DNA of 64,000 bases from Aspidapion aeneum (Eukaryota > Arthropoda > Insecta > Coleoptera > Brentidae). The DNA is taken from the NCBI GenBank assembly GCA_963576565.1, contig OY755042.1, forward strand, positions 1,506,001 to 1,570,000, in the 5' to 3' direction. Both the position numbers and the translations under genes were made by a program. The notes beneath the pieces were generated by a model. The model did not search any database and was not told the origin of the DNA. It worked only from the letters and a program-made list of their open reading frames with translations. Positions 1-10,752 of this stretch are shown here, piece after piece (the first letter of the stretch is position 1; each line of letters starts with the position of its first letter).

Positions 1-207
1 ATATCTAACTAAATACCTAATTTTTAAATTATTTTCTCTAAATTATATGATATAATGGCGCAAAAATTTGGGCGTGGCACTCAATAAAATTTTTCGCCTA
101 CGTCTCAAATTTTTTTTAGGTGTGCACTTCCAAAGTTTTACACCACTCCCCGCTTCTGAGAATTATCAAACGAAATTTCCCATTAGCACTGCCAGGCAGT
201 AGGCTAC

Positions 208-385
208 AAAAAATTAACAATCAAACAAGTTTCATGGCTAATCGGGCAAAAAGGAGTTTTTTGTTTCCCTTATATTTTTCCGTGGGTAGCTTGAAAGCTT
301 AACCTCACGGGGGTCCAAGATCTAATGGACACCTAATAAGTGTTGACAGTTAACCGTTTCGTCCTTATGGGACTCCTCAGAACAC
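208..385 (+). repeat. Dispersed repeat family R3, copy 1
   Basis: This stretch recurs at 37018-38290, where it is split by a transposon, and as an inverted pair at 42601-42866. Shared landmarks are GGCTAATCGGG, GTGGGTAGCTTGAAAGC, CTTAACCTCACGG and a tail with GTGTTGACAGTTAACCG. I see no coding capacity. Its value is as a reference copy: it shows the uninterrupted arrangement of the sequence that the 37-kb copy has had broken by a TTA-targeting element. The true ends of the repeat are not defined. Confidence 0.7.
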
Positions 386-1479
386 TGCTGGTCAAGTGAC
401 AAATCTTGCGAAGTTAATCAGACGGTTTTGTCTCTAATTAAATATAATTAGTGAGCGAACTATAGCAAGAGGCGCCATCTACCGAGATACGAGAGAAACA
501 AAAAACCAAAAGCAGGGAAAAACACTGCTATACAATATCGATCAATGAAAAGATCGAATGCAAATAAAAGAAAACAACTATAGTCCGTGACCTACGACAG
601 CTCTAAGACTAACTTTTATGTCAGATTCCTAAACTTTGTATTTACCATAGGTAATAGTGTAATATGTATGAATTTACTTATTAAACCCATAAAATATTTT
701 TTTATTTCTCAGTAACTAACCCCAAGCTCCAAAATAAGTATTTAAAAAATCTCTTTCTATCTAAAGCAAAGATCAAGCATTAATTTATATAAGAATTTCA
801 TAGAAATCGATTTAGTGGTTTACGTTTTACTAAGACCAGATCACCCATTTAGGTAAAAGGACATCCAAAAATAGCATTCTTGAAGTAATTAAAAAAAAAG
901 AACGAAAACCATACCTTATATTGCTTTCAACATTTAAAGATATAAAAATATTTTTTATTTAATATAATACGCTCTAGTTTATTAATTTTTTTTTGGTAAA
1001 GTTACCTTTTACAAAGTTTTTAAAACAAACAAAACAAAATTCGAAAGCAGGAAAACATTTAAAACATCATACAACATCCCCAGACTTCATAAACTTGCAA
1101 CATTCATAATTTATTTTAAATTTTACAGTTTCTGTCCATAGTCGAGCAGTCCTTGTTTGGTAACAATACTTGTCTAGCAATAAAAAAATTTTAATCTACG
1201 TGTACCTACTAGCCGCAGTGGAGTACAAAATTGATAGGTATCCTCCCATCCATATGCCTTCCTGTCATTTCCCCCCCCCCTCTTCAAATACCATATTCGA
1301 ATATTTTTATCAAATATAGGGCGATTTTAATAATCCTTTCTGCACAGGCTTTAAAATTTATTTCCCAACTTATTAGTATTAGTTGTTAGTTAGTGTACAC
1401 CCTTTAAGATTTTTTCAACACCATTTTACTAGTAGTAGTATACAAGAATAAAGGATACGCTAAAAAAATGGCTGGTGCT
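386..1479. other. AT-rich intergenic stretch, nothing recognised
   Basis: No ORF with recognisable protein content and no RNA gene was seen. A run of ten C lies near 1270. A short segment near 1205-1245 (CTAGCCGCAGTGGAGTACAA) resembles the outer edge of the foldback element at 53520-55025, so it may be a remnant of that family. Confidence 0.5.
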
Positions 1480-1837
1480 GATATACAAGTTGTTCCGTAT
1501 TGTTATGTTTAAATTTTGGGAGCATAAAGTACATTTTTCTCAAACTCAGCTATTTTACAAGATAGAGACCTGGGGATATCACATTACTATCGTTAAAAAA
1601 GATCTAAAAAAATAAGTATAAAGTTTTTTTTTAGCCCTCGTAGTTTTGGAGCTAGGGAAAATTAAAAAATCTGTATTAGCTCACACTACTACTATACTAT
1701 AGTAGTGTGAGCTATGGTGATCCTAATTTTTTCGAGAAAAAAAAGTTGCTCGGATTTCAAAAATTTTTATATATCTTTGCGTTTTAGATGATTTTGAAAC
1801 TTTTTTGTTGCGCCGTCTGTCTGTCTGTCTGTCTGTA

Positions 1838-1896
<59 letters not shown>

Positions 1897-2966
1897 GTGT
1901 CTGTATGTCTGTCTGTAACGACCAACGCGCATAACTCAAAAACGGCTTGCCCAATTTTAATGAAATTTGGTACCCAGGCTGGGTTTTGGGTCGAGATGGT
2001 CCCATTTAAAAATGAACAAAATCCACCGAACACAAGTCAAATAAAAGGGTGGGGGTAGATTTCAAAAATTAGAGTTTATGTAAAAATATAGCGTGTGTGA
2101 TATCAAACGAAAGGTAATTGAGTCTGGAGCTAAACAAAATACATTTTAGTTTATTTAAAAAAAAAGGGTGGGGGTAAATTTCAAAAATTAGTGTTTAAGT
2201 GGAAATATAGCGTGTGTGATATCAAACGAAAGGTAATTGAGTCTGGAGTTAAACAAAATACATTTTAGTTTTAAAAAAATGGGTGGGGGTAGATTTGAAA
2301 AATTAGAGTTTAAGTCAAAACATGGCTTGTGTGGTATCAAACGAAAGGTAATTGAGTCTGGAGTAAGATATACTTTAGTTTTTAGTTATATTAGCTTTCA
2401 CGTAGGTACACTATAACTATAGTATCCAGTGTGAGCTTAGGTGCCCATAGATTGGCAGAGTATTTTTTGTTATTAGTGCAGATATTTCAATTTTGTTCAA
2501 ACTTCTCTACAGACAGTTGATCCTGTCAATAAAATGACGTCAAATTTTTGTCCAACAAGTCGGATTCGAGTCGGATTCTAGAGAAAGGAAAAATTATAAG
2601 TTAAGTACGGACCTGGATGTTTTTTTTTCAATTTTTTGCTTCACATTGGGTTTAAAAATTGAGAAAAAAATCTTGATCCGTATATTTTTCCGGATCAAAA
2701 ATTTGACAATGTCATTTTATTCACATGATCAACTGTCTGTAGAGCATTTTCAATAGAATTGAAATATATGCCCTAATAACGGATATCTAGAATTCCAAAT
2801 TTTTGAATTTTTCCTTGTAGCTTTAAAACTAGGGCTAGGGCTAGAAAAAGACTTAACATTTTTTTCTTGTCTCAAAATTTGAGGAAAGTAATGTGAAATC
2901 CCCAGTTCTATCAATTTTATAATAACTGAGTTTCTTATTTAATACCATAAAAAGTGGGACGCCCTG
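1480..2966. repeat. Old foldback (palindromic) element interrupted by copy A
   Basis: Sequence left of copy A (about 1530-1676) plus sequence just right of it (2467-2570) is, read in reverse complement, similar to 2690-2935. Matching landmarks are CTCTACAGACAGTTGATC near 2507 against GATCAACTGTCTGTAGAG near 2728, and GGGGATATCACATTACT near 1572 against AGTAATGTGAAATCCCC near 2888. Removing copy A restores a continuous left arm. The outer ends are diverged and their positions approximate. No coding content was seen. Confidence 0.6.
1677..2466 (+). mobile_element. (CTGT)n-centred non-autonomous element, copy A
   Basis: One of eight copies in the window. Order of parts: a 5' hairpin (AGCTCACACTACTA paired with TAGTAGTGTGAGCT), a conserved block ending GTTGCGCCG, a CTGT microsatellite (about 1816-1917, with a few TATG and TGTG interruptions), then a block with TAACTCAAAAACGGCTTGCC. 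Next come three imperfect repeats containing GTGTGATATCAAACGAAAGG, a second hairpin (near 2398-2438) and the 3' end GGCAGAGTATTTT. ORFs across the CTGT tract are artefacts of a four-base repeat open in several frames. The layout resembles Helentron-associated or DINE-1/mini-me-like elements, which carry terminal hairpins and a GTCY-type microsatellite; that assignment is inference. Confidence 0.75.
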
Positions 2967-3197
2967 TATTCTACTTTTTAAGTAAGAAAACGCAAATCAT
3001 ATATCTATTTTTATTTTTTTTAGTCCTATGAATAATAAGTATTTTAACATAACAATAAAAATAAATTCGCAAAATAAATAAATAATGATTATATTAAAGA
3101 AAAGGTCAATTAACAGTATTTTCAAAATGCCTGCCTTCTTGTTATTAATAAATTAGTATAGTTCAACAGTATTGTATAGTTCAACAGTGATCGTATG
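2967..3197. other. AT-rich spacer
   Basis: Between the foldback remnant and copy B, with no gene seen. GTATAGTTCAACAGT occurs twice in near tandem around 3156-3187, the second occurrence slightly diverged. Confidence 0.4.
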
Positions 3198-3764
3198 AAA
3201 AATACTCTGCCAATTTATGGGCACTTAAGCTCACACTAGGTACTATAGTTATAGTGTTCGTGTGAGCTAATTTAACTAAAAACTGAAATACATTTTATTT
3301 AATTCCAGACTCAATTACCTTTTGTTTGAGACCACCCAAGCCATGTTTTGACTTACACTCTAATTTTTGAAATCAACCCCCACCCTTTTTTTAAAACTAA
3401 AATGTATTTCGTTTAACTCCAGTCTCAATTACCTTTCGTTTGATAGCACACACGCCATATTTTTACATAAACTCTAATTTTTTATTTGGCTTATGTTCGG
3501 TGGATTTTGTTCAAATGGGACCATCTTGATCCAAAACCCAACATAGGTACCAAATTTCATTAAAATCGGGCAAGCGGTTTTTGAGTTATGCGCGTTGGTC
3601 GTTACAGACAGACAGACAGACATACAAACAGACAGACAGACAGACGGCGCAACAAAAAAGTTTCCAAATCATCTGAAACGCAAAGAAATATAAAAAATTT
3701 TGAAATCGAAAAAATTATGATCACCATAGGTCACACTACTATAGTATAGTAGTAGTATGAGCTA
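3198..3764 (-). mobile_element. (CTGT)n-centred non-autonomous element, copy B
   Basis: Inverted relative to copy A, about 730 bp away. It starts with AATACTCTGCC (reverse of the family 3' end) and ends with the 5' hairpin. Its microsatellite is one of the shortest, about 10 units at 3605-3645 with interruptions, showing that the tract is not needed at great length. Only two of the internal GTGTGATATCAAACG-type repeats are evident. The hairpin is partly decayed. Confidence 0.75.
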
Positions 3765-4149
3765 ATAGCCTACACAAACCGATAGAAAGTAACTTTCTTA
3801 CACTCGCGTATTATTTCACTCGGCTAGCGCCTCGTTCTCAACATTCACCTTGGTGTGAAAATTCTCACTTTCTTCTCTTGTTATGTAATATACTAATTTA
3901 ATACTTTTTGTTTCATAAATACGAAAAAAGACGAGAAGCCGGAAAATATTTTCAAATGCTCGAATTAGGAAGGTTGTACGTACAAGTTTTAAACCTAAAT
4001 GATATTCCAGCAAAATTTGTATTTTTAAAAAAGCAAATAAAAGTAATTTTCCGTGTAAACACAAAGTTTAAAATTGTTTTCATGCAGAAAACGAATAATA
4101 AATGATGTTTTTAGAATATTTATCTGCATTAAATGTAAGGTCGATGCCC
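3765..4149. other. AT-rich stretch, no gene recognised
   Basis: Two short ORFs overlap here on opposite strands. Neither has a recognisable motif and their composition follows the AT-rich background. I regard them as chance ORFs. Confidence 0.4.
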
Positions 4150-4430
4150 GTCATTTTTACATTCCTAGCCCGCGCAGTAATGGCTAGAAAAGGTATTATT
4201 TCCGAGGAAATTTTTATTTTTGAGATAAAGCCGAAAATGTGTTATTTTGGTGTATTTTGACCTATCTTACACCCGGTTCCCACCTACGACTTTCTCGTGG
4301 TCACCTGATCGCAATATGAAAGTTATGACAGTCATGTGACGCATACGCGGGCACGCACGAGAAAGTCGTAGGTGGGAACCGGGTTTTAGCAATATCGTCG
4401 TGACGTCTGTCTGTGTATGTGTGTGTATCC
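4150..4430 (+). repeat. Family-2 repeat (CCTAGCCCGCGC), copy 1
   Basis: Contains CCTAGCCCGCGCAGTAATGG, then GCTAGAAAAGGTATT, TTATTTTGGTGTATTTTGAC and a CTGTCTGTGTATGTGTG core. The same order occurs at 7608, 19827, 38310 and 51275. A 116-bp inverted-repeat element sits inside it. Downstream it runs into Penelope-derived sequence. It is non-coding; short ORFs across it are incidental. Confidence 0.7.
4270..4385. mobile_element. 116-bp MITE with 28-bp perfect TIR, TTA duplication
   Basis: The ends are inverted repeats: CCCGGTTCCCACCTACGACT at the left continues to TTTCTCGTG, and the right end is its exact reverse complement, 28 bp in all. TTA flanks both sides (4267-4269 and 4386-4388). Other copies of the host repeat run straight through the site, as at about 38424 (ATTTTAGCATAATCG). 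A 3-bp TTA duplication is typical of PIF/Harbinger-class elements. The interior is too short to encode anything. Confidence 0.8.
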
Positions 4431-4529
4431 AGGGGTGCACTCGCTGTTTTTCCGGCCCGGGCAAAAAGGTAAATTGCCGCCCCTTCTGTAACACGTCCTG
4501 ACAATCAGGAACAAGTGATCCATGCCAAA

Positions 4530-4568
4530 CCACGACCGGTTTCGGCCTTTTGGGTCATCCTCAGGTGA
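4530..4568 (-). ncRNA. Hammerhead-ribozyme-like motif
   Basis: On the minus strand: CAC, then core CTGAGGA, a short stem around an AAAA loop (GACC/GGCC, one mismatch), core GAAA, a minimal stem III region (CCGG), a UC cleavage-type site, then GTGG, which pairs with the initial CAC as stem I. This matches the CUGANGA...GAAA layout of hammerheads reported in Penelope-like elements, where stem III is very short. The match is by eye; activity is unknown. Confidence 0.55.
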
Positions 4569-4724
4569 ATGGAAATAGTGAAAACCAGACAGTTTTGACA
4601 AGTTCCCAACGAAAGCATCAAACCATCAGTATAATTCAATGCCGGTAGGGGTATTTTTCCTTGGAGTAGTTGTTTCTGTTGGTTTCACACAACTAATGCT
4701 CTACACGGAGCTATCGCCTACATT

Positions 4725-4762
4725 CACCTAAGGATGGCCCAAAAGGCCGAAACCGGTCGTGG
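4725..4762 (+). ncRNA. Degenerate hammerhead-like motif
   Basis: Same layout as the minus-strand motif 160 bp away, with GGCC/GGCC stem II around CAAAA, GAAA and GGTCGTGG. The first core reads CTAAGGA instead of CTGANGA, so the invariant G5 is lost. I expect this copy to be inactive. Confidence 0.5.
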
Positions 4763-4870
4763 ATTGGCATGGATCACTTGTTCCTGAGTGTCAGAACGTG
4801 TTCCAGACGGGGATCATTCGTATCCTTGTGATCGACGTTGGAGATAGTGAAAACCAGACAGTTTTGACTC

Positions 4871-5725
4871 AACGCATTATTATTTTGAGAATATGCTTCA
4901 TTTGGTTTGTTTGTAATTTTAGAGATCGTTGAGTTTATTAATTTCTCGGAATAACCATTCGGTTGTAAGTCATTTTTATTGTTGTTAATTTCTGTGGTTA
5001 ATTCTTCATTATTACTACAAATATTTACAGCTCTTAAATACAAACTTGTTTTGTAGCAACATTAATAGACTTAAAATTTAGGTACTGTCCCGTGTGTGTG
5101 AGTTTCCTATATACCTACCTATAGGCCGAATCTTTTTCAATTTCCATGGTGCATTTATTCGTTGATTCGACCAACGATTCCGTTCAGATGGTGTTGAAAA
5201 TTCTGTAGTTCTTCATCATTTTCCGGCCATATAATAAATGTGTCAACCATGTATCGTAGCCATAGTTTTAGTTTGCTGTGTTGATCGCATGGTCCTCGGA
5301 CCACTCCATGTAGATGTTTGCTACCACTGGCGAAAGAGACGAATCCATTGGAAGTCCATTGTTTTCCGCGCGTAACTTATCTTTCACTTGAAAGTAAGAT
5401 TCCCAACAGATCCATCACTTCCTCCACCGATAGCGTTGTTCTCTCGTGAAGTGTATCATCAATTTGTAATTTGTTTGTGATGATACTGAGTGACTCATTT
5501 ATTATCACGTTGGTGTACAGAGTTTCTACATCAAAACTTACAAATCTATCGTCAGGATATAATTCCATCCATTTTAAAACCTCGCAAATATGTTCCGAGT
5601 TTTTGACAAAAGATTCGGACTTACCCTGTAGTGGTTGAATTATGTCCAAGAAAAACCGTAAAGATACCGTCCGTGACCCCACTTTTTCTCAGTACGCCTG
5701 TGAAAACTCTTGCAGGCATAGTTTT
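4871..5725 (-). pseudogene. Broken Penelope-like reverse transcriptase fragment
   Basis: Translating the minus strand gives pieces collinear with the better copy at 40605-42125: SLRFFLDIIQPLQGKSESF, DRFVSFDVETLYTNV, and downstream SLYLRAVNICSNNEELTTEI and GYSEKLINSTISKI. The YMDD-like region is destroyed by substitutions and deletions around 5240-5400, and the C-terminal GIY-YIG part is absent. Several frameshifts are present. It is a dead relative of the 40-kb copy, already diverged from it. Confidence 0.8.
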
Positions 5726-5778
5726 TAGCTTAAGTGTTTGTTAAGAGCTACAAGCCCTTAACAAACACAAGCCCCCCC

Positions 5779-6977
5779 CCAACAAACAATTAAAGTTGTA
5801 ACGACGAAACCCCAACTAGAAAGAATTTCTTAAAAGTAACCGCAACGTACTCCCGCTACGTCTCAGTATACCATACAGCGACGTTATAATTCCCTAAGTG
5901 GGGAACCAATTTCTGGTTATAACTACTTGGCCAAGTGTTTAAAGTCACTGTAGTAACAACTACACTACTACGTCGTAGCCAGATATCTACTACGTCGTAG
6001 AGGCTGTTTTTTTTCCGTAATGGCATAAAAGTTGCGATGTAGTTGCAAATAATATAATCGTTTCTTTTTGGTAGAATTGTTACACAATATGGTGGACACA
6101 ACAGTAAACAGACTCGCTTAGTTTTTTTGTTTGGTTATGGTTATAATATAAACTATGTTATCCAAAAGTGTGAGAATTTACGAGCAGAGGATCAAAATTC
6201 GAGTGCGACGCAAAGTTTTTTGTATAACATGCATTATATATATTGCAAAAAACCGGTGCGCCCGTAAAATTGAGCCGTTTTCTGGTAGCTGATGGAATTT
6301 TTGTGTTGTGATTTTGGAGGTTATGTTTTCATAATCGACAGTTAACTCCAACAAATGGTGCTTAAGAAGAGCATTTTTGGTAAGCTTGAACTAATTTGTT
6401 TATAAAATAGTATGGCTCTTTAATATGAGCTCATAAAACGACAACAAAAATATTAAATTTTCTTTCTTACATAAAAACATGGCGTCCCTAACTATATTCC
6501 CTGATAGTCGAAAAGGTTACTTGAAAGTAGTTGCGGCTTTAAAGTTGATCCAAAAAGTTATTTTGTCTACATTGTTACATCAGATGTTACTATGATGACA
6601 CAAACTTTTGTGGTAAAAATTAAAGTTATAATGTAGTTGTCGGATACACTTGTTTGGGACTCCAATGAAGCTTAACTTTCTAGTGGTAATTAAGTAGGAT
6701 ATAAAAGTCAGGGCGACTACGAAATAACGACTAAAAAGAAAGTAAAACTTTAGCAACGTCCTATTGTGGTAGAGAAGACTATCAGAATCGACTATCAAGA
6801 AACAATCCTATGAAGTAGTTTAGAGGGTCGTTTTTACGAAACATCTACTATTTCCTGATACTAAATAGTAGTTAGAACTAAAAAGTAACAAATTTTGGTT
6901 GGGATCACCACATTTCTACTATAAGAAAGTAGCAAAGCCTTTAGAACATGTAGCCGCTACTATAAATGTTAGTTGGG
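5779..6977. mobile_element. 1,199-bp TIR element, copy 1
   Basis: Nearly identical to 11500-12698, and both copies are exactly 1,199 bp. Ends are imperfect inverted repeats: CCCAACAAACAATTAAAG at the left, and CCCAACTAACATTTATAG as the reverse complement of the right. Internal palindromes such as CTACGTCGTAG occur twice near 5970-6000. Short minus-strand ORFs have no recognisable domain and I do not call them genes. I could not fix a target-site duplication, so the superfamily is unassigned. Confidence 0.75.
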
Positions 6978-7607
6978 CCTTGATTTAAATAATTACGTAT
7001 TTATTCCAAAAAATAAAACTTTTTCAAGTAATAAATTTGTTACAGCTTTTCGAACTAAATTTACTGTTTAAAAACAAGTCTTTAACTAAGTTAGTTTATG
7101 ACTAACATAAAATGTAAACTACCTTTGAAACCTTCAGGTTACCTACTTACTTTTTGTTGACTTCCGTAATCAACTTCTAGTTTAAAAAACTTTACTTCTT
7201 TTTGTATCTACACTACATATGTATATACTCTTAACAAACTTTTTATTGAGGTAAGTTACAATGTCAGTGGGTCACAAAAATACCTTCGAAAGTATATTAG
7301 GATCTAAGTATATAACGACTGACCATAAAATACTATACTCTAAATAAATTACTAAATATGTAGTTGCTTAAATTTGACTAAATAGTAAATAGCTTTTACA
7401 GAGAGCATCACACAACTAGGAACATGGGAATATTGTTACCCAATTTACAGTTGATTGATAAGAACACGGGGAAATATTTTATGGCCAGCGATATATACTA
7501 AAAAGAAAGTTTACGGGCATAATAGCGCCTATAATTTACTTTAATAAACTTGGTTGAAAGTGCTCCTTTTAGAATATGTGGTTTTTTAGAACCTGCTTTA
7601 ATCTGTT
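6978..7607. other. AT-rich stretch, no gene recognised
   Basis: No inverted-repeat termini, no conserved ORF and no similarity that I noticed to other parts of the window. Confidence 0.4.
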
Positions 7608-7776
7608 CCTCCCTATAATTTTTATCTTCCTAGCCCGCGCAGCAATGACTAGAGAAGGTATTAATCTCGACGAAATTTTTTTTTTTGATATAACACTAAA
7701 ATGTGATTTCTGTTTGTGTATGTGTGTGTGTATGTCTGTCCATAACACGACAGCTCCTAAACCGCTGAAAGTGTGA
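7608..7776 (+). repeat. Family-2 repeat (CCTAGCCCGCGC), copy 2
   Basis: Begins near CTTCCTAGCCCGCGCAGCAA and carries the TGTGTATGTGTGTGTGTATG core, followed by an ACGACAGCTCCTAAACCGC block. It is short and truncated after the core. Both ORFs overlapping it are shadows of the repeat. Confidence 0.65.
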
Positions 7777-7879
7777 GTTTTTTTCAAATCTTACTAAAAA
7801 CTAAGCTTCTAAGGGAAAAATGTATAATATACTTTATTGTAAACAATAAAATTTGTGTTTGAACAAGGTGTGTAATTGA

Positions 7880-8430
7880 ATGGAGTAAGATTGATAAAGG
7901 CTGATAGGAACTACGATAAAAATAAAAAACCTCAAAAATTTAAGTAAGGCATTGCAAAAGTTTTGAACAATATTCCGCATATTTTACTACTTTAAAAATT
8001 AAGTATTATCCAATTCCTTTAAAAAAGAAGTGAAATCATAGCAAAAACATTTCATGTAAAAAAAGCCAAGTACGCGAAAATGGCATTCCGTAAAAAGAAT
8101 TGAGATAAAAGTAAAGCCAAGTTCTCCAATACAAATTTCAAAATGAAAGGTTCTTACTAGTTTGAAAATATTTTTCTAAACTTGGCTATTACGGCTGTAA
8201 ATGACTCTTAGGCACAGTGCTAAATTGAACATAAAGAAGTTTGGCTGTAATAGCAAAGTTTAAAAAAAAACATTTCCAAACTAGTAAGAACCTTTCATTT
8301 TGAAATTTCTATTGGAGTACATACTTGGCTTTACTTTTATCTCAATTCTTTTTACGGAATGCCATTTTCGCGTACTTGGCTTTTTTTATATGAAATGTTT
8401 TTGTTATGATTCCAAGTTTTCCGGCATGTG
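7880..8430 (+). repeat. 142-bp-unit family, 3' part with inverted end (copy I)
   Basis: Starts with a piece of the 142-bp unit (GGCTGATAGGAACTACGATA), then a block with ATATTCCGCATATTTTACTA and AGCCAAGTACGCGAAAATGG. The block TTCTCCAATACAAATTTC...TAGTTTGGAAA then recurs inverted at 8240-8400 around a centre near 8200. The same inverted arrangement is seen at 32050-32340. No coding potential. Confidence 0.6.
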
Positions 8431-8640
8431 TGCTGGCTTCAGCTAAGATAGTGTTCATGACTTCTCTACAGATTCGCGATGATGTTTAATTAGATTTAAT
8501 ACTCTTTTATTGTAAGTTTCACATTGCGATAAATCTAAACTTTTAGATTGCGACATATTGGCCACAGGTTCCAAAAGCGCAGGATACTTTGCTATCAGGC
8601 TCATGGAAATAATAAATACCGGTTTTGTTGAAGCACTTTA
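8431..8640. other. Spacer, no gene recognised
   Basis: Ordinary AT-rich sequence that served as insertion target for the hAT-type element beginning at 8649. The site GCTGACAT lies at its right edge. Confidence 0.35.
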
Positions 8641-8648
8641 GCTGACAT

Positions 8649-8839
8649 CAGTGGCGTATATAGGAAAAAGTTTCGGGGGGGGGCCCGAGACAGTTTCGGG
8701 GGGGGGGGAGACCTCATAAGGTCGTATTTTATGCTATTTTATGTTTGTATTCATGAAATATGTGGAAAATATCTAAAAAAATCTTAGCTTCGGGGGGGGG
8801 GGGGCAGGCCCCCCGGGCCCCCCCGTATATACGCCACTG
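8649..8839. mobile_element. 191-bp hAT-type MITE with 8-bp duplication
   Basis: Begins CAGTGGCGTATATAGG and ends with its inverted counterpart TATATACGCCACTG. GCTGACAT flanks it on both sides (8641-8648 and 8840-8847). An 8-bp duplication with CAGTGGCG-type termini is the hAT signature. The interior has long G and C runs and encodes nothing. The perfect duplication suggests a comparatively recent insertion. Confidence 0.85.
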
Positions 8840-8847
8840 GCTGACAT

Positions 8848-9808
8848 GCTACCTTTCTACTTGCAGAATTGCCGCCTTCTGAAAGGCATTCAAGGATGCT
8901 CAAAATGTTGTCTTTAAATACAGCAATATTTTTGTATTTTTGAAACCATCGTGTCTCACAAAAGAGTTGGACCATACTGTGTTCGTAAAACTAATTCACG
9001 GAAAAAATTGATTATACCCTTCACAGTATATATCGTTGGTCGGTCGAGACGTCTTTCGCATGAAAAAGTCAACAAACCAACCGAACTGTAGCAATAGGGA
9101 TCTCCAGTCCAATAGTTCCCACTCTTAGGTTACACTTTTGTGTTTTTAGTTAGGAATAGTAGCATAGGGAATAAGTAAAAAATGTAAAGAAACGCAGCTC
9201 AAAAACACTTTGACTTACCCTTGGATGAAAGGAACTTGGTACATGGACAACTGCACAGTCGAATCCAAATAATTCCAATCAAAGTAGTAGCAGTAGCACA
9301 TCAAAGCAATCCATAAAATGTTTATACACGACCGTGGTCTTAAAAAACACGCATGTGATTTCACTTGGCGATCAATATATATCACTGGTATGGAGAGTAC
9401 CCCAAATATTCGCATGAGATCCGTATAGCAAGACGGACTTTGGAGCACTGCTGTATGTAGCAATATAGCAGTAAAAAGGTATGTATAAAATTAGGAAAAA
9501 AACTTAAATTAAAAAAGGATGGAAAATGGATATACTCAAGGTAGATAAAGCAAAAATAATAAAGTAAAGTCAATGCATTCTTGAGCATATAATTCACCGC
9601 GCAAATTCAAATTTTTACCCTTTTTGTAGGCAAGGCATATCTTAGTAACTAAATTAGTTTAAACCAAGAAATAAAAGTAACTTTAAGTATAAAGTTTGAG
9701 CATAACTCTAGCAAAAAAAAGAAAATAAAAAGCATTCTAATTTAGATAAATGTCTCTAAATTTTATATCTTAAAACTAAACGCCGGGACGAAGCAATCGT
9801 ATATAAGT
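8848..9808. other. AT-rich stretch, no gene recognised
   Basis: Two minus-strand ORFs of 71 and 82 codons overlap each other in different frames near 9215-9597. They are hydrophobic by composition and lack a motif. I see no sign of selection and do not call them. Confidence 0.4.
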
Positions 9809-9818
9809 GTATCTATTG

Positions 9819-10745
9819 CAGGGGCGGCTGGTGCATAAGGGCTGCAGAGCTGCAGAACCCACAAAATTTTCACATTATTTGACTATTTCATAGCCGCTGC
9901 TATTTTTCTAATATAATTATTTTGATTCTAAAATTATTGGAATAGCAGTATATTGGTGTTGGTATAGTAGGCCTTCAAATCGCGTACGTGTGTTAAGTAT
10001 GACGCGCGTCGTCGCCGAAGGCCGCATTTCACAGTCGATCAAATGAAGTTATTGGCATTGTTGCGCTGCTAAATTGCAACACAACGTAGCTGGGCGGCTA
10101 ACGAGATCTGTGCTCGGCTAGGAACCTCTTCCTTCGCCCCGCACCGCACTTGCTGATGGGGTTAGATAGCGAAATCTAGGCAAAAATAGAGCTGCAAAAC
10201 TTGCAGTTCCAGTACAATTCCGGGCGGGCCGGCTCAGCGTTGCGTGTTTACGGGCGCATTTATTTATTTAGAAGGCGCCAAACGCATGAGCGGGAGGTTA
10301 TGGTCGTGTCTGTTTGTTGTTTTTGTATAATTGTATCACAATGAATGTGGTGGATAATTTAATTAATGTAAAAAAATTTTCTCTCTTTACTTATGAAGAA
10401 AAACTAAAACTGAAAGAAGAAGGACCGCCATTGCCTGATATTTTAATAGAAAAGTGTGGTTCAAGCCGAAGAAAATCGTATAAAAGGATTTTTACAAGAG
10501 AAATTTATGCCAGAAACGACTGGATATGCGGATGCAATAAAAATAATTATCTTTTAATTATTATTATTTAATTAAATCTTTTGTAAAAACGCTATTTTTT
10601 CCTAGGCATTGTAATTTTTGCCAAACCAAAGTTGGCAATTTTTTACTTTTTATAATAGACACGTGATCTGGAGACTGTAAAAAAATAGCATTTTTTATAC
10701 CCTATCGGCAGAACTCACAAACTTTACTGTCACGAGCCGCCACTG
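9819..10745 (+). mobile_element. Non-autonomous hAT element (927 bp)
   Basis: Starts CAGGGGCGGCTGGTG and ends CACGAGCCGCCACTG, imperfect inverted repeats of each other. ATCTATTG flanks it exactly (9811-9818 and 10746-10753), an 8-bp duplication. The left half is GC-rich and precedes an ATG at 10341 that opens the N-terminus of a transposase-like protein; the rest of the coding region is deleted. It is inserted at the left border of the foldback element 10753-12737. A related but longer copy lies at 38774-40504. Confidence 0.9.
10341..10571 (+). pseudogene. N-terminal fragment of hAT (TTF/ZMYM-type) transposase
   Basis: Opens with MNVVDNLINVKKF. It then has GPPLPDILIEKC, RRKSYKRIFTREIYARNDW and the cysteine pair ICGCN. 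This order (a Pro-Asp-Leu motif, an R.F...Y..W segment, then a CxC) matches the start of the TTF-type zinc finger in transposases related to ZMYM1-like proteins. The fragment stops after NKNNYLLIIII at a deletion junction, so the second half of the finger and the catalytic core are gone. I chose the ATG at 10341 because upstream codons in this frame lack an ATG and the family starts near here. It cannot be functional alone. Confidence 0.65.
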
Positions 10746-10752
10746 ATCTATT

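Larger units (their letters stand above)
4486..4870. mobile_element. Penelope-derived sequence with opposed hammerhead-like motifs
   Basis: Shares long stretches with the 525-bp insertion at 20000-20524, including GGAACAAGTGATCCATGCCA, TATAATTCAATGCCGGTAGG and GTTTCTGTTGGTTTCACACA. It contains two hammerhead-like motifs in opposite orientation (4530-4568 minus, 4725-4762 plus). It abuts the 3' end of the broken Penelope-like ORF on the minus strand, where such elements carry their terminal repeat. No protein is encoded. Confidence 0.6.

Noticed and set aside
5856..6101. Minus-strand ORF shared with 11616-11822
   Set aside because: Shared only because both lie in the two copies of the 1,199-bp element. 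Hydrophobic and basic stretches without a domain, and the second copy is shorter.
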